A stretch of 49,521 bases of DNA from CAYPQL01 sp964412905 (GCA_964412905.1 CAYPQL010000001.1:1-49521), one strand, 5' to 3'. Counted from the first letter of the stretch, positions 32,359 through 41,128 are shown. The notes: generated from the letters alone by a model not told the origin. Numbers and translations: made by a program.

Positions 32359-33222
32359 TTATAATTCAATTTCCAAAAGCGGAGGCAGCTCGTTTTTGAA
32401 ACGATTGTTTCTCACTCTTGAAATTACCATTTCAACAATTTCTTCCGGATAATTATATCTCGCTGTCAAATCTTGAACTGATACTCTTTTTTCAAAATGA
32501 AGCCAGAGCATCAGATCAACCGCGAAATATGAAATGCCCAGATCGTCTTCATCATTCTGGCCGGCGCTAAGTTCTGCCGTCGGTTTTCTTTTTACAATCT
32601 CCTCGGGCACGCCAAGATATTTTGAAATTTCCCACACCCAAGTTTTGTAAATTCCTCCAACGGGATTATAGTCGCTTGCGCCGTCTCCATAGCGAGTGAA
32701 ATATCCAAGAAGCACTTCCGTCTTATTGCATGTATCTATCACCATTCCATTTTTAATCCGCGCAATAGCGTAAAGATTTTTCATTCTTTCTCTTGCCATA
32801 ATATTTCCTATATCCAAGGATTCCAAAACAATGCCTGCTTTTCTGATTCCTTTGAGAGTAGCGTCAACCGGCTCTTTTATGGGAATTTCAAATACATTTT
32901 TTTTCGGCAATTTCAGAAAACCAATAGTCATATCAGCATATTTTATGCTTTCACTTGAACTTACTCCTTCATACGGCATTTTCACGCCTATGACATTTTC
33001 TTTGCCCAAAGCTTCAACCAGCAAAGTCGCCGTGAACGAAGAATCAATTCCTCCGGATAATCCGATCACCGCTTTTGCTCTTTTTGCTTCTTGCTGTTGA
33101 TTTATGATAAATTCAATAACCTGGTTTATTATATTTTCAGCATTTTGTTTGGCGATTTTTTCAAATTCCTTAAAAGCTTTTGACTGTTGTTTGTTCAATT
33201 TATATATTTTCTTCTCGCTCAT
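32359..33222 (-). CDS. nadE: NAD synthetase, ammonia-dependent type
   Basis: 287 residues starting MSEKKIYK at 33222 (AGGTG six nt upstream; earlier in-frame starts overlap the ribosome site). Amidates nicotinate adenine dinucleotide to NAD. PP-loop VIGLSGGIDSSFT and the later TYGDGASDYNPVGG-like block (TRYGDGASDYNPVGGIYKT) are intact. No glutaminase domain, so it uses free ammonia. Confidence 0.93.
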   Translation of the reverse strand: MSEKKIYKLNKQQSKAFKEFEKIAKQNAENIINQVIEFIINQQQEAKRAKAVIGLSGGIDSSFTATLLVEALGKENVIGVKMPYEGVSSSESIKYADMTIGFLKLPKKNVFEIPIKEPVDATLKGIRKAGIVLESLDIGNIMARERMKNLYAIARIKNGMVIDTCNKTEVLLGYFTRYGDGASDYNPVGGIYKTWVWEISKYLGVPEEIVKRKPTAELSAGQNDEDDLGISYFAVDLMLWLHFEKRVSVQDLTARYNYPEEIVEMVISRVRNNRFKNELPPLLEIEL

Positions 33223-33410
33223 ATCCATCACCTTTTTTTATTTTTTATTTTTTATTTTTCACATTCTGTACTATTCAATTGTCAATGAACACTCGGCTAA
33301 CTTTTAAGCTCGAGTCTCAATCCTTTTTTCTAAAGAACTGAAATCCGAGTTTAATTTTTTATTTCAAATAATGGATATGAGCATACTTTAGATGAAGGAA
33401 TGCTATCTTT

Positions 33411-33495
33411 TGTCATTTCGAGTATCAACGAGAAATCTATAAATTTCAGCTATTTCTATAATATTTAGATTTCTCACGAGGCGTTCGAAATGACA
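33411..33495. repeat. Inverted-repeat element (TGTCATTTCGA type)
   Basis: TGTCATTTCGA (33411-33421) and TCGAAATGACA (33485-33495) frame inner AGAAATCT/AGATTTCT arms. This is the familiar small mobile palindrome type found between genes in many bacteria. It lies in the 414-nt spacer before nadE that also holds the N gap. Confidence 0.75.
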
Positions 33496-33573
33496 CTTTT
33501 AGCGCATTTTGTGATTCAAGAGAATATTAATAACAAATCCGGCTCTGAAGGCAGAGTTCTCGTCTCCGCCCTC

Positions 33574-33583
33574 NNNNNNNNNN
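33574..33583. other. Scaffold gap (10 N)
   Basis: A run of ten N between nadA and nadE. The true length and content are unknown, so spacing, a promoter or a further small gene could be missing here. Confidence 0.99.
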
Positions 33584-33599
33584 TATAATCACTTTATGC

Positions 33600-33618
33600 A
33601 GTGCGTATTATCAACACT
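33600..33618 (-). promoter_or_regulatory. Possible NrtR half-palindrome upstream of nadE
   Basis: AGTG-11 nt-CACT with TTAGTGTTGATAAT on the minus strand. It shares the TTAGTGT half-site with the two better palindromes at 36564 and 37354, but the spacing differs. Confidence 0.3.
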
Positions 33619-33636
33619 AAGTAAAAAGAAAAAAAA

Positions 33637-34542
33637 TTAAGAAATTTTGAGCATTCTCTCAATGCATCTCACGGCCTTTACCCTAATCTTTTCGTCGACC
33701 GTGACGATATTTTCCATATTTTCAAGAACATAATATATTTTTTCCAGATTATTCTTTTTCATATTCGGGCATATTGCCAGCGGACTGGCGTGCAGAAAGT
33801 TCTTTTCCGGATTTTCTTTTTTCATCCTGTGGATTATTTCCCGCTCTGTCCCGATTATGAAATCTTTACTATTTGAATTTTTTACGAACTTGCACATTTT
33901 TCCGGTGCTTAATATTTTATCCGCGGTTTCCTTGACCATCGGCGTGCATTCTCCATGAACAAGAACTTTCGCATTTTTATATTTTTCTTTCATCTCTCTG
34001 ATCAATTTCGGGGATATCTTCGCGTGAGTCGGGCAATAGCCGTTTGCCAGAATAAATTCTTTGTCAGATGTGAGTGAAAGGAAATGTCCGAGATATTTAT
34101 CGGGAACAAATATGATTTGTTTATAACTCTCAAGCGATGCTACGATTTTTTCGGCGTTGCTTGAAGTGCAGCAAATATCGCTTTCAGCTTTCACCTCCGC
34201 GGTAGAATTTACATAGCACACCACCGCGGCTTTCGGATATTGCTTTTTGAGCTCTCTCACTTTTTGCGCGTCTATCATATCCGCCATAGGACAACCCGCT
34301 GTCATATCCGGAATCAAAACTTTCTTATCCGAATTGATCATCGCCGCCGTCTCCGCCATAAAATATACCCCGCAAAGAACCACGACTTCCGCCTCCGTTT
34401 TTTTCGCCATCATGGCAAGTTCCAAAGAATCTCCGACAAAATCCGCAATATCCTGCACTTCGGGGTTTTGATAGTTATGCGCCAAAATAACGGTCTTTCT
34501 TTCCCTCCTTAGTTTATTTATTTTATCTATCAGGTTATTCAT
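33637..34542 (-). CDS. nadA: Quinolinate synthase
   Basis: 301 residues. A 4Fe-4S enzyme that condenses iminoaspartate with dihydroxyacetone phosphate. Three cluster cysteines appear in VVLCGVYFMAETA, HGECTPMV and LAICPNMKK. Substrate residues AHNYQNPEVQD and MTAGCPMADM are typical. Directly follows nadB on the minus strand, giving the two de novo steps. nadC is not in the window. Confidence 0.95.
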   Translation of the reverse strand: MNNLIDKINKLRRERKTVILAHNYQNPEVQDIADFVGDSLELAMMAKKTEAEVVVLCGVYFMAETAAMINSDKKVLIPDMTAGCPMADMIDAQKVRELKKQYPKAAVVCYVNSTAEVKAESDICCTSSNAEKIVASLESYKQIIFVPDKYLGHFLSLTSDKEFILANGYCPTHAKISPKLIREMKEKYKNAKVLVHGECTPMVKETADKILSTGKMCKFVKNSNSKDFIIGTEREIIHRMKKENPEKNFLHASPLAICPNMKKNNLEKIYYVLENMENIVTVDEKIRVKAVRCIERMLKIS

Positions 34543-34596
34543 GGGCGTGAGATATTATAAATTAGGTTTATCAACACATACACAAAGCGCTTTTGC

Positions 34597-34620
34597 AGGC
34601 GACATGTCGACATGTCGCCT
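34597..34620. repeat. 24-bp perfect palindrome between nadB and nadA
   Basis: AGGCGACATGTC and GACATGTCGCCT. GC-rich against an AT-rich spacer. No T-tract; probably an intergenic palindromic repeat. Confidence 0.7.
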
Positions 34621-34707
34621 TCGGTTAGCGGAAAAATTCAAATTCCTTAGCATTAAATTAATAAATTGTTTTGTTATGATTTCATTTTTCATTTTGATAT
34701 TTAATTT

Positions 34708-36282
34708 TTAATTTTTTTTATAGTGGCACCCTCTGCTTACTTTATTTTTTCTTGCCGCTTCGGCAATGATAAGCGCTGCCTGAACCCCATTTCTGAGTTC
34801 TATTTTGTCTTTTCCGATAAATGTATTGCGATAAAACTTTTCTATCCTGTGATTCAAGTAAGCTAGATCTGCCACTGCTCTCTCTAGTCTCTCCTCTGTT
34901 CTTACGATTCCGACATAATTCCACATAATAGTTTTGATGCTCATCCAATCCTGTTTGATAAGCGCCAAATCGGCTTTTTCAGATCCGGTATATATCCATT
35001 TTTTTATTTCGTTTTTTTCAATAAGTTTTTCTTTCGTAATTGTCGTGAATATATTTCTAGCTGACCTTGCTCCCCAAACCAATCCTTCAAGAAGAGAGGT
35101 GCTGGCAAGGCGATTTGCTCCGTGAACTCCAGTGCAGGATACTTCACCGATTGCGTATAGATTTTCTAACGAGCTTTGTCCGTTTTCATCAACTCTTATT
35201 CCTCCGCAAAAATAGTGGGCTGTCGGCGCGACCGGAATCATTTTCTTCGTGATATCTATTCCAAAATCAAAGCAAGTTTTATATATAAGCGGAAATCTAT
35301 TCTTTATATATTCCGCTTTCATATAGCTGGCAAGATCCAGATAAACAAAATCGCTTTTACTTTCCGTCATTTCTTCATAGATGCCCCTTGCCACAATGTC
35401 TCTCGGGGCAAGGCTTCCGCGCTTGTCATATTTTTTCATAAAGAGCTGTCCTTTCTCATTTTTCAATTTCCCTCCTTCGCCTCGGACCGATTCGGAAATC
35501 AAGAATGTCCCGATATCTCTATGGAAAAGAGAGGTAGGATGAAATTGGACATATTCAGCATTTATTATTTCCGCTCCCGCGCGACTTGCCGCCGCCAGCC
35601 CGTCCCCGGTTGCAACTTCCGGATTTGTGGTGCGCTGATAAACCTGCCCAATGCCACCAGTCGCTAAAATCACTTTTTTTGAAAGAACGGTTTTTACTGA
35701 ATTGCTTTTATTATCAAGAAGATAACACCCGACACATTTTTTATTTTTATAGATTTCTTTTGCGTTAACTGCGTGATGAGGAAGAGTTATCAAATCTATT
35801 AAAGTGTGCTCTGGCAGTATCTTGATATTCGCCGTTTTTTCCACTTTCAAAGTCAGCTTATTTTCTATTTCTTCTCCGGTGTGATCATTCTTAAAAAGGA
35901 TTCTATTGACGCTGTGCGCCGCTTCTTTCGTATATTCATATTTATTTTTCTTTTTAGTAAAATCCGCTCCGGCAAGATCTATCAATATTTCTTTAACCAA
36001 TTCGGGGCCCTCGCCTGCCAATATTTCAACCACTTTTTTATTGCAAAGCCCGTCTCCCGCAGCTAGAATATCTTTTACTAATTTCTCCTTCGAATCATTC
36101 GGACCTCTGCCGATTATTCCTCCCTGAGCGTGATATGTCGAAGATTGCTTAATATCAGAAGATTTGGAAACCAGCAAAATATTCAGATTAGAATTTTCCG
36201 CCGATTTCAAAGCCGCGACGCATCCTGCAATGCCAGTCCCTAAAACTATCACATCAGCTTTTAATATTTCTTGTTTGTTCAT
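34708..36282 (-). CDS. nadB: L-aspartate oxidase
   Basis: 524 residues from the ATG at 36282; an open frame continues upstream into the structured leader but lacks family similarity. FAD-dependent enzyme making iminoaspartate. Dinucleotide-binding VIVLGTGIAGCVAALKSAE, substrate HAQGGI and the RGEGGKLKNEKGQLFM/CTGVHGANRLASTSLLEG blocks fit NadB. First gene of the cluster, under an operator-like palindrome at 36564. Confidence 0.94.
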   Translation of the reverse strand: MNKQEILKADVIVLGTGIAGCVAALKSAENSNLNILLVSKSSDIKQSSTYHAQGGIIGRGPNDSKEKLVKDILAAGDGLCNKKVVEILAGEGPELVKEILIDLAGADFTKKKNKYEYTKEAAHSVNRILFKNDHTGEEIENKLTLKVEKTANIKILPEHTLIDLITLPHHAVNAKEIYKNKKCVGCYLLDNKSNSVKTVLSKKVILATGGIGQVYQRTTNPEVATGDGLAAASRAGAEIINAEYVQFHPTSLFHRDIGTFLISESVRGEGGKLKNEKGQLFMKKYDKRGSLAPRDIVARGIYEEMTESKSDFVYLDLASYMKAEYIKNRFPLIYKTCFDFGIDITKKMIPVAPTAHYFCGGIRVDENGQSSLENLYAIGEVSCTGVHGANRLASTSLLEGLVWGARSARNIFTTITKEKLIEKNEIKKWIYTGSEKADLALIKQDWMSIKTIMWNYVGIVRTEERLERAVADLAYLNHRIEKFYRNTFIGKDKIELRNGVQAALIIAEAARKNKVSRGCHYKKN

Positions 36283-36327
36283 ATGTTTAATGTTAGTTAA
36301 GATACACGCATACGCAAAGTGTGAATT

Positions 36328-36421
36328 GGAGTCCTTGCGAAAGCAAGGAAGATGAAGCTTCACAAGATTAGCGAATTTCAAGAGAACTGCGATATTTCTT
36401 CCTGACTTTCGTCAGGACTCC
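36328..36421 (-). promoter_or_regulatory. Compound inverted-repeat leader before nadB
   Basis: Outer arms GGAGTCC (36328-36334) and GGACTCC (36415-36421) enclose two tetraloop hairpins, CCTTGC-GAAA-GCAAGG and CCTGAC-TTTC-GTCAGG (GAAA when read on the minus strand). In the transcript this 94-nt fold would lie 46 nt before the nadB start. Could be a regulatory RNA or a mobile palindrome. Confidence 0.55.
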
Positions 36422-36563
36422 ATAATATTGAAGTTCCTTAATATTTGATTAAATTCAACAAATTAAATTTCTTAATCTCACAGTTTATTTTCTACACTAT
36501 CTAAAGACTTTAAAAAAGATCTTCTAAAACCAATCTGCCGTCTCAATTAATATAACAAATCTA

Positions 36564-36582
36564 TAGTGTTATTATTACACTA
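36564..36582. promoter_or_regulatory. Operator candidate upstream of nadB (NrtR-type)
   Basis: Perfect arms TAGTGT and ACACTA around TATTATT. It shares GTGT...ACAC arms with the site at the nrtR promoter (37354-37366). Located in the 386-nt spacer between nrtR and nadB. Confidence 0.55.
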
Positions 36583-36668
36583 AGCATTGATAAAAAAATA
36601 AGTGTAATTTCTCATTTTGCAAAAACAATGCTTCATGGAAAATACTTGTGAATCTACGAAATCCTAGC

Positions 36669-37337
36669 TTAAAACATCTCGACAAAAACCGGTTTTCTGT
36701 TTTTGAAAGAATAAACTTTTGAAGGCCGATGCGGAGCTCCGACTTTCATCCCCGCTTCCTTTATCAGCTTTGAAGACAATATTTTCTTCCTGAAATTCCT
36801 CTTGTCCAATTTCTTTTCCAAAGTCATTTCATAAATCTTTTGCAGTTCGCTCAAAGTAAATTTCTCAGGAAGCAAGCTATAGACTATATTTGTATATTTG
36901 ATTTTATTCTTTAGCCGGAACAGAGCGTAATCAATAATTTCATTATGATCATAAGCGAGTTTTTCAATGTTATGCACAGGCAGCCATTTGATGTCCTCAT
37001 ATTTCCCGGTCGCTTCAAGATTCACTTTATTGTGGTCGACAAGCGCGAAATATGCCACGCTGATAATTCTCGCTCTCGGATCTCTTTTCATTTTTCCGAA
37101 AGAATATAATTGCTCCAGATAAACATCTTTCAGCCCGGTTTTTTCAAAAAGCTCTCTTTTCGCGGCATCATCCAAAGTTTCGTCTATCCTGACTTTTCCG
37201 CCCGGCACGCCCCAAGAACCAACGAAAGGGCCATACTTTATTTTAATGAGAAGAACATTCAATTTATTTTTAATGACGGTAAAAATCACCGCATCAACCG
37301 CCACTTGAGGAGATTTAATGTCTTTAGCTTTGGGCAT
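36669..37337 (-). CDS. nrtR: NrtR-type Nudix-related transcriptional regulator
   Basis: 222 residues. An N-terminal Nudix-like domain (about 10-140) with box GGKVRIDETLDDAAKRELFE and then KTGL: the canonical REUXEEXGU reads RELFEKTGL, losing one metal-binding Glu, as expected for a non-hydrolytic sensor. A C-terminal winged helix (about 155-222) includes FTLSELQKIYEMTLEKKLDK and GAPHRPSKVYSFK. NrtR repressors sense NAD-pathway metabolites such as ADP-ribose and control NAD genes. It lies just upstream of nadB and has its own operator-overlapped promoter. Confidence 0.85.
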   Translation of the reverse strand: MPKAKDIKSPQVAVDAVIFTVIKNKLNVLLIKIKYGPFVGSWGVPGGKVRIDETLDDAAKRELFEKTGLKDVYLEQLYSFGKMKRDPRARIISVAYFALVDHNKVNLEATGKYEDIKWLPVHNIEKLAYDHNEIIDYALFRLKNKIKYTNIVYSLLPEKFTLSELQKIYEMTLEKKLDKRNFRKKILSSKLIKEAGMKVGAPHRPSKVYSFKNRKPVFVEMF

Positions 37338-37353
37338 AATGTTTTTTTACTTA

Positions 37354-37366
37354 GTGTATTATACAC
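37354..37366. promoter_or_regulatory. Operator candidate at the nrtR promoter
   Basis: Palindrome GTGTATTATACAC immediately after the predicted -10 box, overlapping the transcription start. Suggests autoregulation by NrtR. Confidence 0.6.
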
Positions 37367-37368
37367 AC

Positions 37369-37396
37369 ATAGTAGCACGCCTGATTTCCATGTCAA
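37369..37396 (-). promoter_or_regulatory. nrtR promoter
   Basis: Minus strand TTGACA (37396-37391), 16-nt spacer, TACTAT (37374-37369). The start point would fall in the palindrome at 37354-37366, a roadblock or occlusion arrangement. An alternative -10 TATAAT lies inside the palindrome. Confidence 0.6.
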
Positions 37397-37489
37397 GAGA
37401 AGTTATCCACAGAGAGATGTTTATGACATTTAAACAATAAAAAAAGAAAGAAGAATTCCTAGTATTATTGAACTAGATTTTCTACTTCC

Positions 37490-38311
37490 TTAATACTGTT
37501 CGTTTTCTTTTCTCGTGCTATTTATATTTTCCAGGTCTGCTTCATAAATAGTTTCATAAATATCATTCAGTATTTTCAAAATCTCATCTCTTTTTTCATA
37601 CAAAGGATGCGACTCTGACATTTCTTCAAAAGCTGGAATAAAAACATTTTTTATTACTGGACCATATTTTTCAATAAAATGATTTCTTTTTTGTCCTTCT
37701 TTGGGAATATTTCCCGCATTTCTCATAAAATCCGAAAGTTTTATCACAAACACATCTGGATTTTTTATCGCTTCCTCAACATGTTCTTTGTATAACATCT
37801 TTTTCTTTTTTTGTATGCCTTGTTCTTCCAGCTCTTTCTTTATTTTGCCAAAGTTTGGATTCGTCAATCCCCTAATCATATTCTCAACTCTCTCTCCATA
37901 AATATCGCCTATTTTAGCAAAAGCGCTATTTCGCAATTCTTCTTCGTTTGTTATTTCCACTTCTTCATCTGATAATTTTGCGTTCAATTTATAAGCTTGA
38001 TCTTCAACTGAATCGTGAAGCAACGCCCCTATGATTAAATCAGGATCTTTTATGTTGTACTTGTTTAATAAATCATCGGCAACTTCTAGCGGATGAATTA
38101 CATAAGGATTGCCATCCATCCTATCCTCTTGCTCGCAGTGCAAATCCAGCATTAAATCCAGCGCGCTCATTATTCTTTCGCAATCTTCGCTTTCAAAATC
38201 AGCTTTAACCGCTTCTTTGAATTGATCAATTTCTTTTTCTATTCTTTTTATATTCTTTTTTCCTATATCTTGGTTTGATTCTAAATTTTTATAAGGAAAT
38301 TCTGAGCTCAT
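37490..38311 (-). CDS. RelA/SpoT-type HD-domain hydrolase
   Basis: 273 residues. The HD pattern is present as YVIHPLEVADDLL, then GALLHDSVED and a distal VIKLSDFMRN, matching the (p)ppGpp hydrolase domain of Rel/SpoT or MESH1-like small alarmone hydrolases. No synthetase or ACT domain is attached. It may degrade alarmones or another nucleotide. Monocistronic, with tRNA-Pro downstream of a repeat region on its other side. Confidence 0.75.
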   Translation of the reverse strand: MSSEFPYKNLESNQDIGKKNIKRIEKEIDQFKEAVKADFESEDCERIMSALDLMLDLHCEQEDRMDGNPYVIHPLEVADDLLNKYNIKDPDLIIGALLHDSVEDQAYKLNAKLSDEEVEITNEEELRNSAFAKIGDIYGERVENMIRGLTNPNFGKIKKELEEQGIQKKKKMLYKEHVEEAIKNPDVFVIKLSDFMRNAGNIPKEGQKRNHFIEKYGPVIKNVFIPAFEEMSESHPLYEKRDEILKILNDIYETIYEADLENINSTRKENEQY

Positions 38312-38429
38312 ATGGTTATTTTAAAAATTAATTTTTTCCGATTGTTTTATCTCTACATTTTTTTATTTTGAAAGATATAGATTCTCTTATTTCTTTCTCT
38401 TTATATTATCATCAAGCCAGCAATAATTC

Positions 38430-38485
38430 AAGGACACACAAGTTAAAAGTTCATAAAGTTTGTAAAGTTGAAAGTTGGGGAGACT
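38430..38485. repeat. Simple repeat spacer
   Basis: Irregular AAGTTxxAAAGTT units between the HD gene and the tRNA terminator. No coding or RNA signal. Confidence 0.6.
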
Positions 38486-38503
38486 TTTTTTTAACACACA
38501 AAA

Positions 38504-38534
38504 AGCTCCACAGCCCTATCGGGACTATGGAGCT
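38504..38534 (-). terminator. Terminator downstream of tRNA-Pro
   Basis: AGCTCCATAGTCCC-GATA-GGGCTGTGGAGCT followed by TTTTTGTG on the minus strand. The stem resembles the GGCTCCA hairpin at 26974-27004. Confidence 0.85.
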
Positions 38535-38570
38535 GACATCTAAATTCGTTATAAGTTTTAAGTTAATATG

Positions 38571-38643
38571 TCGGGGTGGCGGGACTTGAACCCGCGGCCT
38601 CAGCGTCCCGAACGCTGCGCGCTAGCCTCTGCGCTACACCCCG
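38571..38643 (-). tRNA. tRNA-Pro (anticodon CGG)
   Basis: Full cloverleaf on the minus strand: acceptor CGGGGTG/CACCCCG, D arm GCGC...GCGC, anticodon stem CAGCG/CGCTG with loop TTCGGGA, 5-nt variable region, T arm GCGGG-TTCAAGT-CCCGC, discriminator A. 73 nt, no intron, CCA not encoded. The C1-G72 pair is typical of proline tRNAs. Confidence 0.96.
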
Positions 38644-38644
38644 G

Positions 38645-38745
38645 GGATTTGAATTTGGAATTTAGAATCTAGGATATGGAATCTGAAACTTAAAACAGAT
38701 ATTCCAAATTCAAAATTCAAAATTCCATATTCTATTCTTTATAAT
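38645..38745. repeat. Simple and inverted repeat upstream of tRNA-Pro
   Basis: GAATTTGGAATTTAGAATCT and later ATTCCAAATTCAAAATTCAA form loosely complementary arms. The same filler type as at rpoB and in lepA. Presumably the tRNA promoter lies within or beyond it; none is clear. Confidence 0.6.
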
Positions 38746-38842
38746 ACAGCAAAAATGGAATAAATCAATGATTCATAAAACTCCGCTCGGACATGTCTGC
38801 CTTGGCATGTAGAATGGAGCTAATACTTATTTCTGCTAAACT

Positions 38843-40063
38843 TTACCCAAACATCAGCCATTCCGGCCTGAATAAAAGCAAAATTCCCATAATCAACATA
38901 ATAATTCCGCCGACTAAATGCGAAGCGCGAGTATATTTAGTCGTTGCTCCGGTTATTTCCAAAGTTTTCATTGCTATAAAAAAGACAATCAAGTCATCAA
39001 GCATAAAAATAAAAATGTAGAGCGAAAGATAAGCGTAGTACTGCCACTTTTCCAGCGAAGATAAGGCAAGAATTTGAGTATAAACCGCCGGCAAACCCGC
39101 GGAGCAAATCAATTCAACTAAATTAACCGCGAAAGCCAGAAGAATAATTCCGACCAAGGCCAGCCAAAACCGTTTTTCCTGAGTTATGTTTTTCAATTTT
39201 TCAAAAATTTTCCGCTTTTTTTCATCATCGATTACTTTGCATTTTCCCGCTTTATCGGTAAAATATTCTTTTAGATTATAACCTCCGGCAGCCAAAGCCA
39301 CCAGACCGATAATAATTCTAACCCACAAAACAAACCCTAAAAATAAAAACAAATTAAGCCAAGCCGACATAAAGAGAAAATAAATAAAAGCGGAAGAAAC
39401 TATAAAGGCAAATCCTAAAGTCCATCTTCTCTTTTTATCTTCTATTTTTAAAAGCAAGCTGATTAAAAAAAGCAGGACCCACATAGCGCACGGATTAAAT
39501 CCATCCAAAGCGCCAAGCAATATCGTTAAAGCCGGCAAAGAAAGATTTTCTATTTCCGTCTCTCCTAAAAATGGCAAATTTATTTTTTCAGGAATCTTTT
39601 TTAAATCTTGATATCTAGAATCTGAAGTTGTGGGAGAAATTATATTTCCGACAGTGTCATAACAGCCGTTTTGCAAGGCGCATTGGATAGCTTCTTCTAT
39701 CGCCGCTCCCGTGGTTTGCTTATCATACCATCCGGCAAAATAATGGTCGCCCACTACCGTAAAGGGCACTCCGGAAACATTAGCGTTTAATTCTTTCCCG
39801 ACTTTTTTCAATAGATCAACATTCTCTTTGCTGCTTGTAACTTCAAAGCTATGCACCGTTAGACTGCTGTATTTTTGTTCCAATTTTTTCAAGAACGGCT
39901 TTTCATCGGAACAGTGAGGACAGCCATTCGCCCAAAAAAAGTAAAGATTGACTTCTCTATCAGAATCGGGAGACATCTTCTCTTGAGCTAAAGCTGAAGT
40001 TGTTGAAAATGTTAATCCGGCAATCAACAAAAATAAGAATAATTTGGCTGTTTTTTTAAGCAT
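38843..40063 (-). CDS. Secreted thioredoxin domain fused to DsbD/CcdA-like transmembrane domain
   Basis: 406 residues. Signal peptide (cleavage near ALA-QE), a periplasm-facing thioredoxin domain with CPHC (C48, C51) and cis-proline GVPF, then about six membrane helices from residue 175 with the DsbD-type pair of buried cysteines in DGFNPCAMW and LICSAGLP. Likely passes electrons from cytoplasmic TrxB/glutaredoxin to exported disulfides. Last gene after trxB, 117 nt away, with a hairpin between them. Confidence 0.85.
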   Translation of the reverse strand: MLKKTAKLFLFLLIAGLTFSTTSALAQEKMSPDSDREVNLYFFWANGCPHCSDEKPFLKKLEQKYSSLTVHSFEVTSSKENVDLLKKVGKELNANVSGVPFTVVGDHYFAGWYDKQTTGAAIEEAIQCALQNGCYDTVGNIISPTTSDSRYQDLKKIPEKINLPFLGETEIENLSLPALTILLGALDGFNPCAMWVLLFLISLLLKIEDKKRRWTLGFAFIVSSAFIYFLFMSAWLNLFLFLGFVLWVRIIIGLVALAAGGYNLKEYFTDKAGKCKVIDDEKKRKIFEKLKNITQEKRFWLALVGIILLAFAVNLVELICSAGLPAVYTQILALSSLEKWQYYAYLSLYIFIFMLDDLIVFFIAMKTLEITGATTKYTRASHLVGGIIMLIMGILLLFRPEWLMFG

Positions 40064-40112
40064 GAATTTTATTTGTTAATTTTAAGATTTACGCGTTTGA
40101 TGTTCCGAGAGA

Positions 40113-40147
40113 TCCAACCTCTGTATTTAAGGCGTGGAGAGGTTGGA
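40113..40147. repeat. Inverted repeat between trxB and the DsbD-like gene
   Basis: TCCAACCTCT and AGAGGTTGGA, a 10-bp perfect stem with a 15-nt loop, outer GAG/CTC extending it. Could act as terminator or leader structure for the DsbD-like gene. Confidence 0.6.
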
Positions 40148-40180
40148 ACTCTTAGGCGCGCAGGTCTTAAATTTATAAAT

Positions 40181-41128
40181 TTATTTTAGTTTCTTCAAAT
40201 ATTCATAAACCGACAAAGCGGCCTTAGCTCCTTCTCCGCAAGCTATAACAATTTGCTTGTCGCTAATATCCGCCACATCGCCAGCGGCAAACAATCCATC
40301 GGTTTTTGTCGCGCAAGTTCTCGGATTAATTTTAATCTCACCAGCCTTATTTAATTCTACTAAATTTCCGGCAAAATCAACGGACGGCGCAGCGCCGATT
40401 TCTATAAAAATTCCGTCAACGGCAAGCTGATTCATTTTTTTTGATTTTCTGTCTTCATAAACAATTTTTTTGACAAAATCATCCCCTTTAATTTCCTTGA
40501 CATCCGCATTAGCGATAACGCTGATTTTTTTATCATTCTCAATCGCCTGCTGAAGAATTTCATCTCCCGTAACTTTCGGCGCGAATTCCAAAATATAAAC
40601 CTTTGAACAAAATCCGGCCAATTCCAGCCCTGCTTCCAGTCCGACATTTCCTCCGCCGATCACCGCCGCAATTTTGCCTTCAACCATCGTCTCATCGCAG
40701 GTTACGCAATAAGAAACTCCTTTGCCCAAAAACTCTTTTTCTCCAGGCACTTCCATCGGCTTAGAATCTCTGCCCGAAGCGATAATAACCGCTTTAGCGG
40801 AATATTTTTTTTCATCCGTTTGGACTTCAAAAAAACTGCTTGCCCCGTTCAGAGATTTATCTCTAACGGGGTTTGTTTTTTTAATTTCTTCAACCTCTTC
40901 AAACTCCGCAATGTCTATTTTAAACTTTTCCAGATGCTCTTTAAACTTTTTCATTAATTCCAGTCCCCTGATTTCCTTAAAGCCGGTATAATTTTCAACC
41001 CAAAAAGCATTGCCCGCTTGGCCGACAAAATCTTTGGAAATAAGCAGGGTATTAAGTTTTTTTCTGGCAGCATAAATTCCAGCCGTGATTCCGGCCGGGC
41101 CTCCGCCGATAATAATTAAATCATGCAT
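40181..41128 (-). CDS. trxB: Thioredoxin reductase
   Basis: 315 residues. FAD motif IIIGGGPAGITAGIYA at the start, redox pair CVTCD (C141, C144; consensus CATCD), NADPH motif IGGGNVGLEAGLELAG and C-terminal FAAGDVAD. An in-frame insertion NPVRDKSLNGASS (residues 86-98) is encoded by a palindromic DNA element at 40843-40871. Expected to reduce the thioredoxin-like proteins of this cluster with NADPH. Confidence 0.95.
   Translation of the reverse strand: MHDLIIIGGGPAGITAGIYAARKKLNTLLISKDFVGQAGNAFWVENYTGFKEIRGLELMKKFKEHLEKFKIDIAEFEEVEEIKKTNPVRDKSLNGASSFFEVQTDEKKYSAKAVIIASGRDSKPMEVPGEKEFLGKGVSYCVTCDETMVEGKIAAVIGGGNVGLEAGLELAGFCSKVYILEFAPKVTGDEILQQAIENDKKISVIANADVKEIKGDDFVKKIVYEDRKSKKMNQLAVDGIFIEIGAAPSVDFAGNLVELNKAGEIKINPRTCATKTDGLFAAGDVADISDKQIVIACGEGAKAALSVYEYLKKLK
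40843..40871. repeat. Palindromic element inserted in trxB coding sequence
   Basis: CCCCGTT-C-AGAGAT-TT-ATCTCT-AACGGGG. Length and frame preserve the TrxB reading frame and place the added peptide in a surface loop. From memory, the peptide NPVRDKSLNG recurs in unrelated Patescibacteria proteins. Confidence 0.75.

Noticed and set aside
36283..36381. Extended NadB start at 36381
   Set aside because: The added 33 residues are translated from the leader palindrome and do not resemble NadB; the ATG at 36282 starts the FAD domain.
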